Shown: positions 25,809-35,186 of the stretch, piece by piece | Layout of the letters: each line of letters opens with the position of its first letter | Position numbering within the stretch: position 1 is the first letter of the stretch | Assembly: GCA_945900455.1 (NCBI GenBank) | Contig: CAMDJH010000014.1 | Location: forward strand, 1-44,728 | Origin: Akkermansia muciniphila | Lineage (GTDB): Bacteria; Verrucomicrobiota; Verrucomicrobiia; Limisphaerales; UBA9464 | Length of the DNA stretch: 44,728 nt | Direction: 5' to 3' | Notes under the pieces: model-generated | Database searches by the model: none | What the model saw: only the letters and a program-made list of their open reading frames with translations | What the model was told of the DNA's origin: nothing | Translations under genes and position numbers: made by a program

Positions 25809-26735
25809 TTACTTCTTGGGCAACGGGATGTAGCCGCTATCCTTCACGACGACTTGGCCAGCGTCGGTGAGTATCCAGTCGATATACTTCTGAACGTGCG
25901 GTGAGGGTTGTCCGGGCGTGTACATGAACATCGGGCGAGCAATGGGGTAGCTCTTGTCCCAGGTGGTCGGGATGCTCGGTGCGACGTAGGGGCCACCCTT
26001 CTTTTTGGAGACCTTGAGCACCTTGACCTTGTCGGTCTTGTAGCCGAGGCCGCTGTAGCCAATCGCGTTGGGCGTGCGCGATACGAGTTCGACGACATCT
26101 TTGGATCCATTCATGTCCTTGGAGCCGAGCTTGAAGTCGCTTTTCCTGCCAACGACCATTTCGCGGAAGTAGTGATAGGTGCCGGAATTGTTCTGCCGGC
26201 TGATGCGGATGATTTCTTCCCCGCCGGCGAGTTTGCTGCCGAGTTGCGACCACTTGTCTATCGTGCCACCCTCTTTGTAAATTTCGCTCAGTTCTTCAAT
26301 GGAAATTTCGTCGATGGGGTTGCTGGAATGGACGTAAATCGCCAGCGCATCCCAGCCCACGAGAAATTCCTTCGGATCATGGCCATGCTTGGACTTAGCC
26401 TTCTGGATTTCCTCGGGTTCAAGCGCCCGGCTGGAATTGGCGATTTCGCAGGTGCCGTTGATCAGCGCCGCAACACCGATGCCGGAGCCGCCGCCTGATA
26501 CTTCAACGGACACGGACGGATCAACTTGATGATACGTTTCGGCCCAGGCCTGGGCGAGGTTCACCATCGTGTCGGAACCGATATTCTGAATCGAAGTCAC
26601 CTTGCCGGCGGGCTTCGCGCCTCCTTCCGTGTGAACTCCTTCCTTCTGGCCGCAGCCCGATAGGACGAGGCCGGCCACCAGAGTGGCGATGGCTCCCGTG
26701 CACAGGCTGTATGGGGTGAGCGTATTCATGATCAA
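25809..26735 (-). CDS. pstS: Phosphate-binding lipoprotein PstS
   Basis: The product has 308 residues. The lipobox LSGC places the lipidated cysteine at about residue 28, so the protein is anchored on the periplasmic side. PstS features: SDTMVNLAQAWAETYHQVDP, the phosphate-binding SGGGSGIGVAALINGTCEIA, NSSRALEPEEIQKAK, SRQNNSGTYHYFRE (second binding loop), NAIGYSGLGY, and ARPMFMYTPG near the end. It delivers phosphate to PstC-PstA. Two in-frame ATGs (26735 and 26729) are equally possible. It lies 27 bp downstream of the phoU fusion gene. Confidence 0.95.
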   Translation of the reverse strand: MIMNTLTPYSLCTGAIATLVAGLVLSGCGQKEGVHTEGGAKPAGKVTSIQNIGSDTMVNLAQAWAETYHQVDPSVSVEVSGGGSGIGVAALINGTCEIANSSRALEPEEIQKAKSKHGHDPKEFLVGWDALAIYVHSSNPIDEISIEELSEIYKEGGTIDKWSQLGSKLAGGEEIIRISRQNNSGTYHYFREMVVGRKSDFKLGSKDMNGSKDVVELVSRTPNAIGYSGLGYKTDKVKVLKVSKKKGGPYVAPSIPTTWDKSYPIARPMFMYTPGQPSPHVQKYIDWILTDAGQVVVKDSGYIPLPKK

Positions 26736-26762
26736 CGTTTCGTCGGATTCGGTTCGTTAGGG

Positions 26763-27863
26763 TTAGTCAAACTTGTCCCCCAGCACGGCTTCCACGAGGT
26801 CGCGGATGTGTGCGTGGAGAAATTGGAAGGTGGATTCGTACGCCGCCTTGATCTCGATCGGGCTGCCTTCGATTTTTGAAGGATCTAGCACACTCCAATC
26901 GAGGCAGACAACTTTCGTGGGGGCGGTGGGAAAGGCTTTCTTCGCCTCCGGCGCGAGTGCCACGATGAGTTGATAGCGGTCGAAATCGGGTATCTGATCA
27001 ATGCCCTTGCTGGATTGGTTCGTGACATCAAGCCCCTTCTCGCTGAGGAAGAGGATTGTCTTCGGGTCCACTGTCGTTGGCTCCAAACCCGCGCTTGCAA
27101 AGACGAAATTAGGCAGGTTCCGCGACTTGGCGATCGCCTCCGCCATCTGGCTGCGGCAGGAATTATACTTGTCTAAAAAGATCAGCCGAGACGTTGCCGC
27201 GTCCTTGTGCCGACTGTATTCGCCCGTACACATGTAAAGGACCTCGATGCAGATGTTTCGAGCCTGATCGGAAACGCGCTCAAAGTGCCGCGCGATCATC
27301 ATCAGGGCATTTAGCGAATCCACCGGAATCCTGCCCTCGCGGCTGAGTTGCATCAGATCCGAGTTGAGTTGGTCTTTGAGGGCGTCCACCCGCTCCTCGG
27401 TCTCGATGGTTTTGCGTGCGAGTTCAGCGTTCTGCTTTACGAACGACTCCACCGCATCGCGGACCATGGGGATAGTGAGATTGGCAATCTCGGCGAATCG
27501 TTCGACCGGAACGTTCCCATCCATCGAGGTGAGCTTTAGCACCTGGCGGGCGATGCTCTCGGCGTAGTCGCCAATGCGCTCCAGTTCCAGATTGATCCGG
27601 ATCGTCGCGTACGCCAGGCGCAGCGGACCCGCCACGGGTTGCTGGCGCGCGATGAATTCCAGGCAGAGGCGATCCACTTCCTTCTCCAACGCATCGATCC
27701 GATTGTCCCGGAGAATGACCGAGAACGCCAACACCCGGTTTTTCTCCGAAAGCGCCTTGATGCAATCCTGCAGGCCACGCTCACTCAAGGCAGCCATCTC
27801 GACGATCTTGGTGCGGATCCGGTCGATGTCCCGTTGCAATGACTGTTCAAAATGGGTCGCCAT
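26763..27863 (-). CDS. phoU: PhoU fused to ArsC/LMW-phosphatase-like domain lacking the catalytic Cys
   Basis: The product has 366 residues, against about 220-240 for ordinary PhoU. Residues 1-215 form two PhoU helical bundles with the metal-binding ExxxD motifs ERIGDYAESI (Glu95, Asp99) and ERVSDQARNI (Glu195, Asp199). Residues 225-366 resemble arsenate reductase/low-molecular-weight phosphatase: RLIFLDKYNSCRSQMAEA matches the P-loop CxxNSCRSQMAEA, but the nucleophile Cys is Asp231; Arg237 is kept. The downstream SAGL, IPDFDRYQLIVAL and W-x-x-x-DP (327-328) elements also fit. It is first in the pst operon, so it probably senses or restrains Pst activity; the C-terminal domain may bind phosphate without catalysis. 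Confidence 0.92.
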   Translation of the reverse strand: MATHFEQSLQRDIDRIRTKIVEMAALSERGLQDCIKALSEKNRVLAFSVILRDNRIDALEKEVDRLCLEFIARQQPVAGPLRLAYATIRINLELERIGDYAESIARQVLKLTSMDGNVPVERFAEIANLTIPMVRDAVESFVKQNAELARKTIETEERVDALKDQLNSDLMQLSREGRIPVDSLNALMMIARHFERVSDQARNICIEVLYMCTGEYSRHKDAATSRLIFLDKYNSCRSQMAEAIAKSRNLPNFVFASAGLEPTTVDPKTILFLSEKGLDVTNQSSKGIDQIPDFDRYQLIVALAPEAKKAFPTAPTKVVCLDWSVLDPSKIEGSPIEIKAAYESTFQFLHAHIRDLVEAVLGDKFD

Positions 27864-28008
27864 GGGGATGAGTGTTGCCGCGGGCTAGAGTTGGTGCTGA
27901 ACGGTTCGGCGAAAATTTCGCAATTCCCCCGTAAGGCTAGTGGAGATCGTGTCTTTCTGGAAGTGAGATTGCCCTCTTTTTTTGGAATCTTTGCCGCCCG
28001 CCCACCTC

Positions 28009-28132
28009 GGGGTGCATCCCGAAGTTGTTGGAGATTTTAATTTCCAAAGGACGGATTCGTCGTAATTCATGAAGACGAGGCCGCCTTGTTTTGAGCCAGC
28101 GGCCCGCGATTCCTCAGCCCAGGCCGATGGCC
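28009..28132 (-). repeat. Dispersed palindromic repeat, copy with internal insert
   Basis: GGGGTGCATCCCG (from 28009) and TTGTTTTGAGCCAGCGGCCCG followed by CGATTCCTCAGCCCAGGCC (28086-28123) match, in inverse orientation, the two halves of the compact element at 34051-34128. About 60 unrelated bases are inserted between them. The element lies 150-270 bp upstream of the phoU start, within or near the promoter region of the pst operon. The stretch 27864-28164 contains no supported gene, and I could not identify a Pho box in it. Confidence 0.6.
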
Positions 28133-28164
28133 CATGAGCGCTAACCTAAGAAGCTTGAGATTAC

Positions 28165-28668
28165 ATGGCCATCTTTCCACGCTTCGCACATGAGCGAAGA
28201 TGCGCTTCCGGAAGATTGGGACCTACTGGCAAGTTGGCTGCCGCAGGAGTTAGATGCATATTCGATCTCTCCGGGGCTTCCACCACTCGTATCGAAATCC
28301 CGCTTGGAGCTCAACCTATATCTATAGCTATCAATGATCTCGGGAGGATCGTCGGCACTTCCCTCCAAAATGGAATGCGAATCGCCCTATCCGGCGGGCC
28401 GGGCCTGGAGTTTCGGCCCCTTGGAATCAACGGGGCGGGGTTCTCGGACCCTGCACCGGTCGCACACACGACGGTGTCGACACTCGATCCCGTCATCCAA
28501 ATATTCGTCTCGGAGCCGCTCCCTGACGCCCGGGTGGCAGCGAAGCTGACGGGGGCCGGATTTGATCCGGCAGACGAGGGGTGTCAGTGGATCTTTGGAA
28601 GAGAACGGCATTTCCCACCGAAAGAATATTTGCGATCAAATGTGCTGGGGGAGGTCTATGTTCCCTAG
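28165..28668 (+). CDS. Doubtful hypothetical protein with HAF-like segment
   Basis: This 167-codon open frame has an internal segment AINDLGRIVGTSLQNG, followed by ALSGGP and GINGAGFSDPAP, that resembles the AINDxGxIVG units of extracellular HAF-repeat proteins. The rest shows no family, and there is no signal peptide at the start. It is flanked on both sides by copies of a dispersed repeat. It is either a fragment of a degraded exported HAF protein or not coding at all. Confidence 0.3.
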   Translation: MAIFPRFAHERRCASGRLGPTGKLAAAGVRCIFDLSGASTTRIEIPLGAQPISIAINDLGRIVGTSLQNGMRIALSGGPGLEFRPLGINGAGFSDPAPVAHTTVSTLDPVIQIFVSEPLPDARVAAKLTGAGFDPADEGCQWIFGRERHFPPKEYLRSNVLGEVYVP

Positions 28669-28760
28669 CACTGCAATTTCCTGGAAAAGCGTTGAAGGAC
28701 CATTCTGCGCAGCGACATTTGGTGGGTCCCGGCGCCATTCCCCACGCCCAAAGCGCCCTC

Positions 28761-28798
28761 ATTCCTCAGCCCAGGCCATCGGCCTGAAGGGCCGCGAC
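28761..28798 (-). repeat. Dispersed palindromic repeat, short copy
   Basis: ATTCCTCAGCCCAGGCCATC followed by GGCCTGAAGGGCCGCGAC matches the core of the element at 34051-34128 in inverse orientation. It sits directly beyond the 3' end of the LTD/CotH gene, which stops at 28811, a position where such a hairpin could protect or end the transcript. The gap 28669-28810 holds nothing else that I can support. Confidence 0.55.
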
Positions 28799-28810
28799 AC
28801 GCCTCCGATC

Positions 28811-31800
28811 TCAAGGCATTCGCGGTGTCATCACACGGTAAAAGCGAGTGCTATAGGGGTTCGTCGCCAACACGACGGCTGCAACGGCGCGATCCCCGGC
28901 CTGAGGTTCGACATCCGAGAGGCGCCACCAGACATTGGGGCTCAGTGCATCGCGAGTGAGCAGCGTATAGGAACGACCCGCTCGGGCCAGAAAGGACAGA
29001 CGGATCCGGAGGGCACTCTGGCTCACATCCAATTTTAGCACGCTCGCCGAGTCGAGCGGGTTCGTCCCGGCCAAATATTCCTCGCGGTTCGTCAACCCGT
29101 CATAATCCGAGTCCAGATCGCCATCCGCCAATGCTGGGTCGAGGCCATTGGCGATTTCCCATCCATCGGGCATGCCATCGTCGTCGGTATCGAGTCCCCC
29201 GCCGACGGCGGTGCTGGTCACATTCACCGAATCGGTGGCAACGATGTTTTCCTGAAAATCGTACGCAAGAAATTCGAGGTGATTGCTTCCGAGGATGAGC
29301 GGCACGGTCGTTTGCCAATTCGTGATTGTGGTCCACTGGATCGCGCGAGGCGTCGGTTGTGACTCGACGTGGATGTCCTTCACATTAATCCAGGCGCTGC
29401 CGCCAAGGGTGGCTTCCGGAGTATTGACCAAGAAATCCCGTCCCGCATTCGAGGTGATCACGAACGGAACCGGCGGAGGCAACTGGCGACGCACCGATTT
29501 TACGCGTTGATCAACGTAGCTGCGAATGCCGCTAAAATTCTGGCCGACCAGTCCGCCGAAGTGCGTGATCCACGGGGCAAGATAGTTCGTGTTGTAAGTT
29601 GTCGTGATCAGGTCCAGTGCATGGCCAAGCAGCAGACGCTGATTGTTCGGCAGAGCGGTGATCTTCCTTAAATTGCCGGTGGCGCGGTTGAGTGGGCTGT
29701 CGGTTGCGGCGCCAAAATTGAAATCCATGTCCCAAAGGAATGGCAGGGCACGGCCGTCTTCGGGCCGAAAATAGACGATAAAGTTATGGGGATTATCGAA
29801 GGGATACGTATCGACGAGTCCCCACAACGACTGGAACGCGACCGCTCGCATCCACAAATCGAGATCCATCAGTCGGCGCGACTCCGTATCCAGTGCTGTC
29901 CCCGTCATGCTCAACGCCTTGGCCAGCGTGATCATCGGAGTGTAATCATCGCGGCGGCGGTTGTTTTCTTGCAGATAGAACCAGCGGTAAACTTCGGGAT
30001 CATTGCCCAGGTTTCCCAGGTCTACCCCGAGAACGTTGTCGGGTTGGGGCAGTTTTGGACTCTCAGGATCACCATCTTCTGTGGTGGTGGGGTAGTAGAT
30101 CAACTCGAACTTGAATTCGCCCCCTTGCGCGCCATTGGCGTACTGACTGTCCAGGAAGACGTCGCCATATTTTGCCATGAGCAGCAGGCCTGACCCCGTC
30201 AGATCCGACCGCGGGGCGATGACGTGGACCAGATCGTCATACATTCCCGGAAGGCCGCCGGCGTGTTGCAGGGCATGTTTCAGGACGATTTCATCCTGAT
30301 CGCCGCCGACACCCGTGTAGCCACCCGATCGATCGATGGAAATGCCGCCGTGGACTCCGCGAAAGAGTTGGTCGGGCGGAAAATCAAGGGTGAAGCCCAC
30401 CCGCCCGGGGTTGCCCCGTCCGCGTTCGCTACCCTGGAGGTGAACGCCCACGTTGTGAAACACGTGTTGCTCGTCATAGAGCACGGTCGCTTGGAAATAC
30501 TCATTACTCATCACGTTGGTTTCCGCGTGGAGAAGAGCGGTGTCATTCGGGGTCATGATGATGCGTAAATTGTGGACCTTACCGAAGCGGGCCTGCTGGT
30601 CGTTGACGATGTAGAGGGCTCGCCCGTCCGGGCCGGCCGCTGGGAAGGTGGCGATCGCCCCCAATGTATCGGTCGCCTCGATATAATACTGCACGACGGT
30701 GCCTGCTGGGGCACCGGGAATCACCGCGTTGAAGGGACCGCCGGACTGGGCTGCCAGCGGCGTGCTGTCCCATGGGCCGTCGTTGAACGACCAGAATACG
30801 TGCACCGACGTCACACCTTGCGGATCCTGCGCATCGATCGAAATCGTCACCTCCTGGTTCGGTTGTGGCAGGATCGGCGCGTGTTGCAGGTGGGCGAAGG
30901 TGGGTCCGATGTTCTCTTCGTACGTCGAGTTGCGGGCACCCGGGGTGCCATGGAGTGGAGGCACGGCGAGGAGCGTTGTTTTTGCCACGCGGTTGAAATA
31001 GAGACGCGAGTTGAAATGGTTATCGCCGGCCAGCCATTTTGCGCGGAACGATACTTTGTAGGTGCGCCCATTCAACACCGAGCGGTTGTTGGCCAGCGTG
31101 GTTTCGAGGTGGTTATGCATGTGTTCTGTGGGGCCGGTCGCCACGAGATGCAGCACATGATTATTCGGGTTATCTGGATCGGGGATGACACGGCTGAGTC
31201 GATGAGTGCCAAGGAATCGCCAGGCGGCAGCTCCCTCCTCGAAGGTGCCGTTTTGCAACAAAAACTCCGATGTGCCCGCGGAGGATTCGATCACCGACAG
31301 GTCGTCAACCAGGCATTCGCCGGCGTCGAGCAAGCCCAGCACAAATTCTCTCCACCGAGTGGGTCCGGGTGCGTTGGTTGCCACGGCTTGGTAGCGATAG
31401 TTGTTCCACCGGGCATCGGTCGACTCACGGCTTGGCGCCCATGCTTCGGCCGCCGAATTGTCAGCATCCGGGTTGCGCAATTCGAGGCTTGAACCGCCGC
31501 CGTCAGGCAGCTTGGGCCAGCGCCCCCCGTCGAAGTAGCGCACCGCATCGGCAGGATTGCCCGCTGCATCCTTCAACAAGAGCAGGTCGCTGTGATGCGA
31601 GAGAGTATTGGTGAAGGGACCCACGACTGCGACCCCTGGATGCAGGGCCCGAAATGATGCGACCTCTTTCGCCAGGACGAGGTACCCGCCGGCGGGAAGA
31701 GTAGTCCCGCGGGGGAAGCGAAAGCGGACGCCGTCGTCGAACCGCCAATCCGTCAGATCCATCGGCTGGGTTCCGCGATTGAAGAGCTCGATCCAGGACT

Positions 31801-33841
31801 CGGACGACGACGATTCGAACGGATGATAGAGGATCTCGTTGATCACGACATCCTGATGAAAAACGAATGCATTCGACAGGCCGGGTGTGGCGCGCGAGGG
31901 CAGCAACCAGACCCCGGTTGCGTCTGGAAAGCGTCCGCGCACGGTACTCTTTATCACCACGGCGTCGGCGACGGATACGCGGCCCGGCGTGAACAGAGCC
32001 AATGAATCGCCGGATTCCGGACGAAAACCGAGCTCGGTCTGGGTCAGGGCCAATAAGCCATTGCCCGGAATGGAACTCCCGAACGGAAAGATATAGTCGG
32101 CGTCGATCGCACCCGTAAGCGCGAGCACATAGCCCTCGAGCGAGAGAGTCGTCGCGGAGCGGTTCGCGAGTTCAAGAAAGAACACGGATTCGGAAGCTCC
32201 GGAGATTTCATTGAAGACGACACTGGGATCGGTTGAGGCGGGCACCGGTTCGGCCGATAGCTCCATGCTAAAGGCCGTGTCATTGAGTCCGCTTATCGCT
32301 TGATGCAATTCCACGGCCAGCACATTGGTTCCGACCCGCAATGAACTCGAGGGGATCGTCCTTCCCGAAAGCACCGATTGGTCGGTGATGTTGGTGGACG
32401 CCGGAGTTGCTAAAGAGATCGCACCCGCGGGGAGGTTGAGCCGCAGAACTTCGGCGCCATTGAGAAAGAACACTGCGCCGTCGTCCACCATCGGCCGCAG
32501 CGTCAGAAGCGTTGACGTTGGATTACCCTGGAACACGAAGCGTGTGCGAAAATACGCGGTAGGTCGGACCGGGTGGAGTTGGCTTTCTGATGGTGAAATT
32601 CGGCGTGCGGTGCCGCTCAACTTGGCTCGAAAGCCTGCCGGGTTCACATCGACGGAGTCGTTGGCCCAGTGGAATTCGAGGGTATTCAAGCCCGCGATAA
32701 ACCCCGAGCTGATCTCGAAGTCGGGACTGAATGCACTGAAGCCGACGACGTCGATCCCTGGGTCAGCGCCATTGAGGAAGACATTGTTCAGGCGGTTATC
32801 CGCCGCGACCGCGAGCCTCAGGGCGGCGCTCGACGGATCAAAACCCGTCAGATCAAAAGTGGTGCGGCAGCGATAACCACCGGGGGCCGCGCTGACTGTC
32901 CCAGGGTTAATCGGACCCAGCCAGCTTGACTGGTCGTCGTTCGCCAACCAAGCCGGGTGCGCTTGAATCACCAAAGCGGGGGCGGGCGGCGGAGGCACGA
33001 CGCTTTGGGCCGAAGCCGTGACGACGTAATGCGGATCGATCGAGCCGGGGCTCAGCACGTGTCCATCCGGTCCGACTCCGGTGTTGAACAGGGTCGGAAT
33101 CAATTGCTCGTCCCCGCCGGGTGGCGGTGCATCGCCACCGAAGAATGGTGCCGGCGCTTTCGACCAGGCACGGTCATCAAAGGCGGGCTCGCTCCAGCCC
33201 GTGCCGCGATCAGCGCCTGAATTGTCGAAACGCCATTCGTGCACCGTCGTGATAAGTAGCACCGGCGGGGTTGCCGTTTTCGACGGAAAATTTGCGGTGC
33301 CGGGCGTGCCTTCCGTCCGAGTGCTGAACCACCAATTCTCAGCGGGCGCGCTGGCCAGGTCTGAATGCCGCTTCGCGAGCGAGACGCCGGTGCCATCGGG
33401 GGCAACGGGCCAGTCCCCGTCGGTGCCGTAGCGGATCTCGTCCATGAGGCGCCGGTTATTGTTTCGCAACTCGAGTGTTTCTCCGGAATTTGAGAGCCGT
33501 CCCGCAAAGGGCCCGATGACGTTGGTAGCCCCGGTGGCTGCGATCAAGGCCGCGGGATTCACGGCGACCACGAGGTAGCCACCTCCCCGAAGGACGGTAC
33601 CTTCGGGAAACTTGAATTCGATGCCCACTGCGAGGGACCAGTTCGAAATGTCCATATTGACCGCCATTTGGTTGTACAATTCGATCCACTCGAGATCGGG
33701 TTCACGAGAGGCCGGATGGTACATGAGCTCGTTGAAGACCACCGTGCTGTCGGCTGCGCAACGCCACCCGACGAGGCCGATGAGCAGAATGGCGACACAA
33801 CGGAAGGCGGTGAATGGCCGTAAGGATCTTAGCCAAGGCAT
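28811..33841 (-). CDS. Giant LTD/CotH-type exported surface protein
   Basis: The product has 1676 residues. An N-terminal signal (FRCVAILLIGLVGWRCAAD) is followed by a lamin-tail domain (VFNELMYHPASREPDLEWIE, from about 33). Two galactose-binding-like regions follow (about 205-430 and 435-540), then a weaker lamin-tail domain (about 545-640) and another at about 664-825 (VVINEILYHPFESSSSESWI). A CotH-like region runs from about 1100 to 1480, with VGVHLQGSERGRGNPGR and the kinase-type FLWDMDFNFGA. The C-terminus has calcium-binding acidic repeats (DTDDDGMPDGWE, then DLDSDYDGLTNREEYLAGTN) and a Verrucomicrobial tail ending FYRVMTP. Known CotH proteins phosphorylate spore-coat proteins; the role here is unknown, probably at the surface. 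Confidence 0.9.
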   Translation of the reverse strand: MPWLRSLRPFTAFRCVAILLIGLVGWRCAADSTVVFNELMYHPASREPDLEWIELYNQMAVNMDISNWSLAVGIEFKFPEGTVLRGGGYLVVAVNPAALIAATGATNVIGPFAGRLSNSGETLELRNNNRRLMDEIRYGTDGDWPVAPDGTGVSLAKRHSDLASAPAENWWFSTRTEGTPGTANFPSKTATPPVLLITTVHEWRFDNSGADRGTGWSEPAFDDRAWSKAPAPFFGGDAPPPGGDEQLIPTLFNTGVGPDGHVLSPGSIDPHYVVTASAQSVVPPPPAPALVIQAHPAWLANDDQSSWLGPINPGTVSAAPGGYRCRTTFDLTGFDPSSAALRLAVAADNRLNNVFLNGADPGIDVVGFSAFSPDFEISSGFIAGLNTLEFHWANDSVDVNPAGFRAKLSGTARRISPSESQLHPVRPTAYFRTRFVFQGNPTSTLLTLRPMVDDGAVFFLNGAEVLRLNLPAGAISLATPASTNITDQSVLSGRTIPSSSLRVGTNVLAVELHQAISGLNDTAFSMELSAEPVPASTDPSVVFNEISGASESVFFLELANRSATTLSLEGYVLALTGAIDADYIFPFGSSIPGNGLLALTQTELGFRPESGDSLALFTPGRVSVADAVVIKSTVRGRFPDATGVWLLPSRATPGLSNAFVFHQDVVINEILYHPFESSSSESWIELFNRGTQPMDLTDWRFDDGVRFRFPRGTTLPAGGYLVLAKEVASFRALHPGVAVVGPFTNTLSHHSDLLLLKDAAGNPADAVRYFDGGRWPKLPDGGGSSLELRNPDADNSAAEAWAPSRESTDARWNNYRYQAVATNAPGPTRWREFVLGLLDAGECLVDDLSVIESSAGTSEFLLQNGTFEEGAAAWRFLGTHRLSRVIPDPDNPNNHVLHLVATGPTEHMHNHLETTLANNRSVLNGRTYKVSFRAKWLAGDNHFNSRLYFNRVAKTTLLAVPPLHGTPGARNSTYEENIGPTFAHLQHAPILPQPNQEVTISIDAQDPQGVTSVHVFWSFNDGPWDSTPLAAQSGGPFNAVIPGAPAGTVVQYYIEATDTLGAIATFPAAGPDGRALYIVNDQQARFGKVHNLRIIMTPNDTALLHAETNVMSNEYFQATVLYDEQHVFHNVGVHLQGSERGRGNPGRVGFTLDFPPDQLFRGVHGGISIDRSGGYTGVGGDQDEIVLKHALQHAGGLPGMYDDLVHVIAPRSDLTGSGLLLMAKYGDVFLDSQYANGAQGGEFKFELIYYPTTTEDGDPESPKLPQPDNVLGVDLGNLGNDPEVYRWFYLQENNRRRDDYTPMITLAKALSMTGTALDTESRRLMDLDLWMRAVAFQSLWGLVDTYPFDNPHNFIVYFRPEDGRALPFLWDMDFNFGAATDSPLNRATGNLRKITALPNNQRLLLGHALDLITTTYNTNYLAPWITHFGGLVGQNFSGIRSYVDQRVKSVRRQLPPPVPFVITSNAGRDFLVNTPEATLGGSAWINVKDIHVESQPTPRAIQWTTITNWQTTVPLILGSNHLEFLAYDFQENIVATDSVNVTSTAVGGGLDTDDDGMPDGWEIANGLDPALADGDLDSDYDGLTNREEYLAGTNPLDSASVLKLDVSQSALRIRLSFLARAGRSYTLLTRDALSPNVWWRLSDVEPQAGDRAVAAVVLATNPYSTRFYRVMTPRMP

Positions 33842-33964
33842 AAAATGGGCACGGCAAGCTACCCGCCGCCTGCGAAAAAATCAAAACCTGCGGTGTGTTC
33901 AATCGCAGGCTAGAACTTCGGGAAAAATGGGGCGCACGGCTGGGAATTCCATCGGCCGCCGATC

Positions 33965-34000
33965 TTGGCCCAGGCATCGGCCTGTAGGGTCGCGATTTGA
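33965..34000 (+). repeat. Dispersed palindromic repeat, partial copy
   Basis: TTGGCCCAGGCATCGGCCTG followed by TAGGGTCGCGATTTG matches the CAGGCC-N-GGCCTG core and the adjoining GGGCCGCGA part of the same element. It lies 50 bp from the complete copy at 34051. It is diverged, with the palindrome partly lost. Confidence 0.45.
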
Positions 34001-34050
34001 TTGGCCGGAGTTCCCAATCATCGCCCCTCGTTGAGGTGCCATCCTTGGTT

Positions 34051-34128
34051 ATTCCCCGTTACCCAGGCCGTTGGCCTGGGCTGAGGAATCGCGGGCCGTT
34101 GGCCCAAAACAACCGCGGGATGCACCCC
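34051..34128 (+). repeat. Dispersed palindromic repeat, complete copy
   Basis: The element reads ATTCCCCGTTACCCAGGCCG, TTGGCCTGGGCTGAGGAATC, GCGGGCCGTTGGCCCAAAAC and AACCGCGGGATGCACCCC. It contains two strong stems, CCCAGGCC/GGCCTGGG and GGGCC/GGCCC. Copies or parts occur at 28009, 28761 and 33965. The stretch 33842-34324 between the CotH gene and the next prepilin gene holds only these repeats and presumably the two divergent promoters. Confidence 0.65.
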
Positions 34129-34324
34129 TGAAGTTCCCGTCGCCAATTTTCAGATCGACAACGGCTCCGACGACGTGTCCGACGAAGGAAAGCCAGAGAA
34201 GGCCAAAAAGTGGCCAATCTCCAGCTACGGGCTCACGCGCGTGGGTATTGCCGAAATTCGGCTCGACTCGGTACCGCACGAGCGTAGAAAGGGGGGAGTC
34301 TTCTCAAACTCCGTGTCGCTGGCC

Positions 34325-35140
<816 letters not shown>

Positions 35141-35186
35141 CGACGAAAGCACGTTTCTGTTAGCGGACCTCAAATCATTATTCCTT

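Noticed and set aside
24886-25833. 315-codon open frame antisense to pstC
   Set aside because: pstC is unmistakable on the other strand; the antisense product is an Asp/His/Arg-rich shadow.
30572-31492. 306-codon open frame antisense to the CotH gene
   Set aside because: No motif and no start context; the CotH frame is continuous over 1676 codons with recognisable domains.
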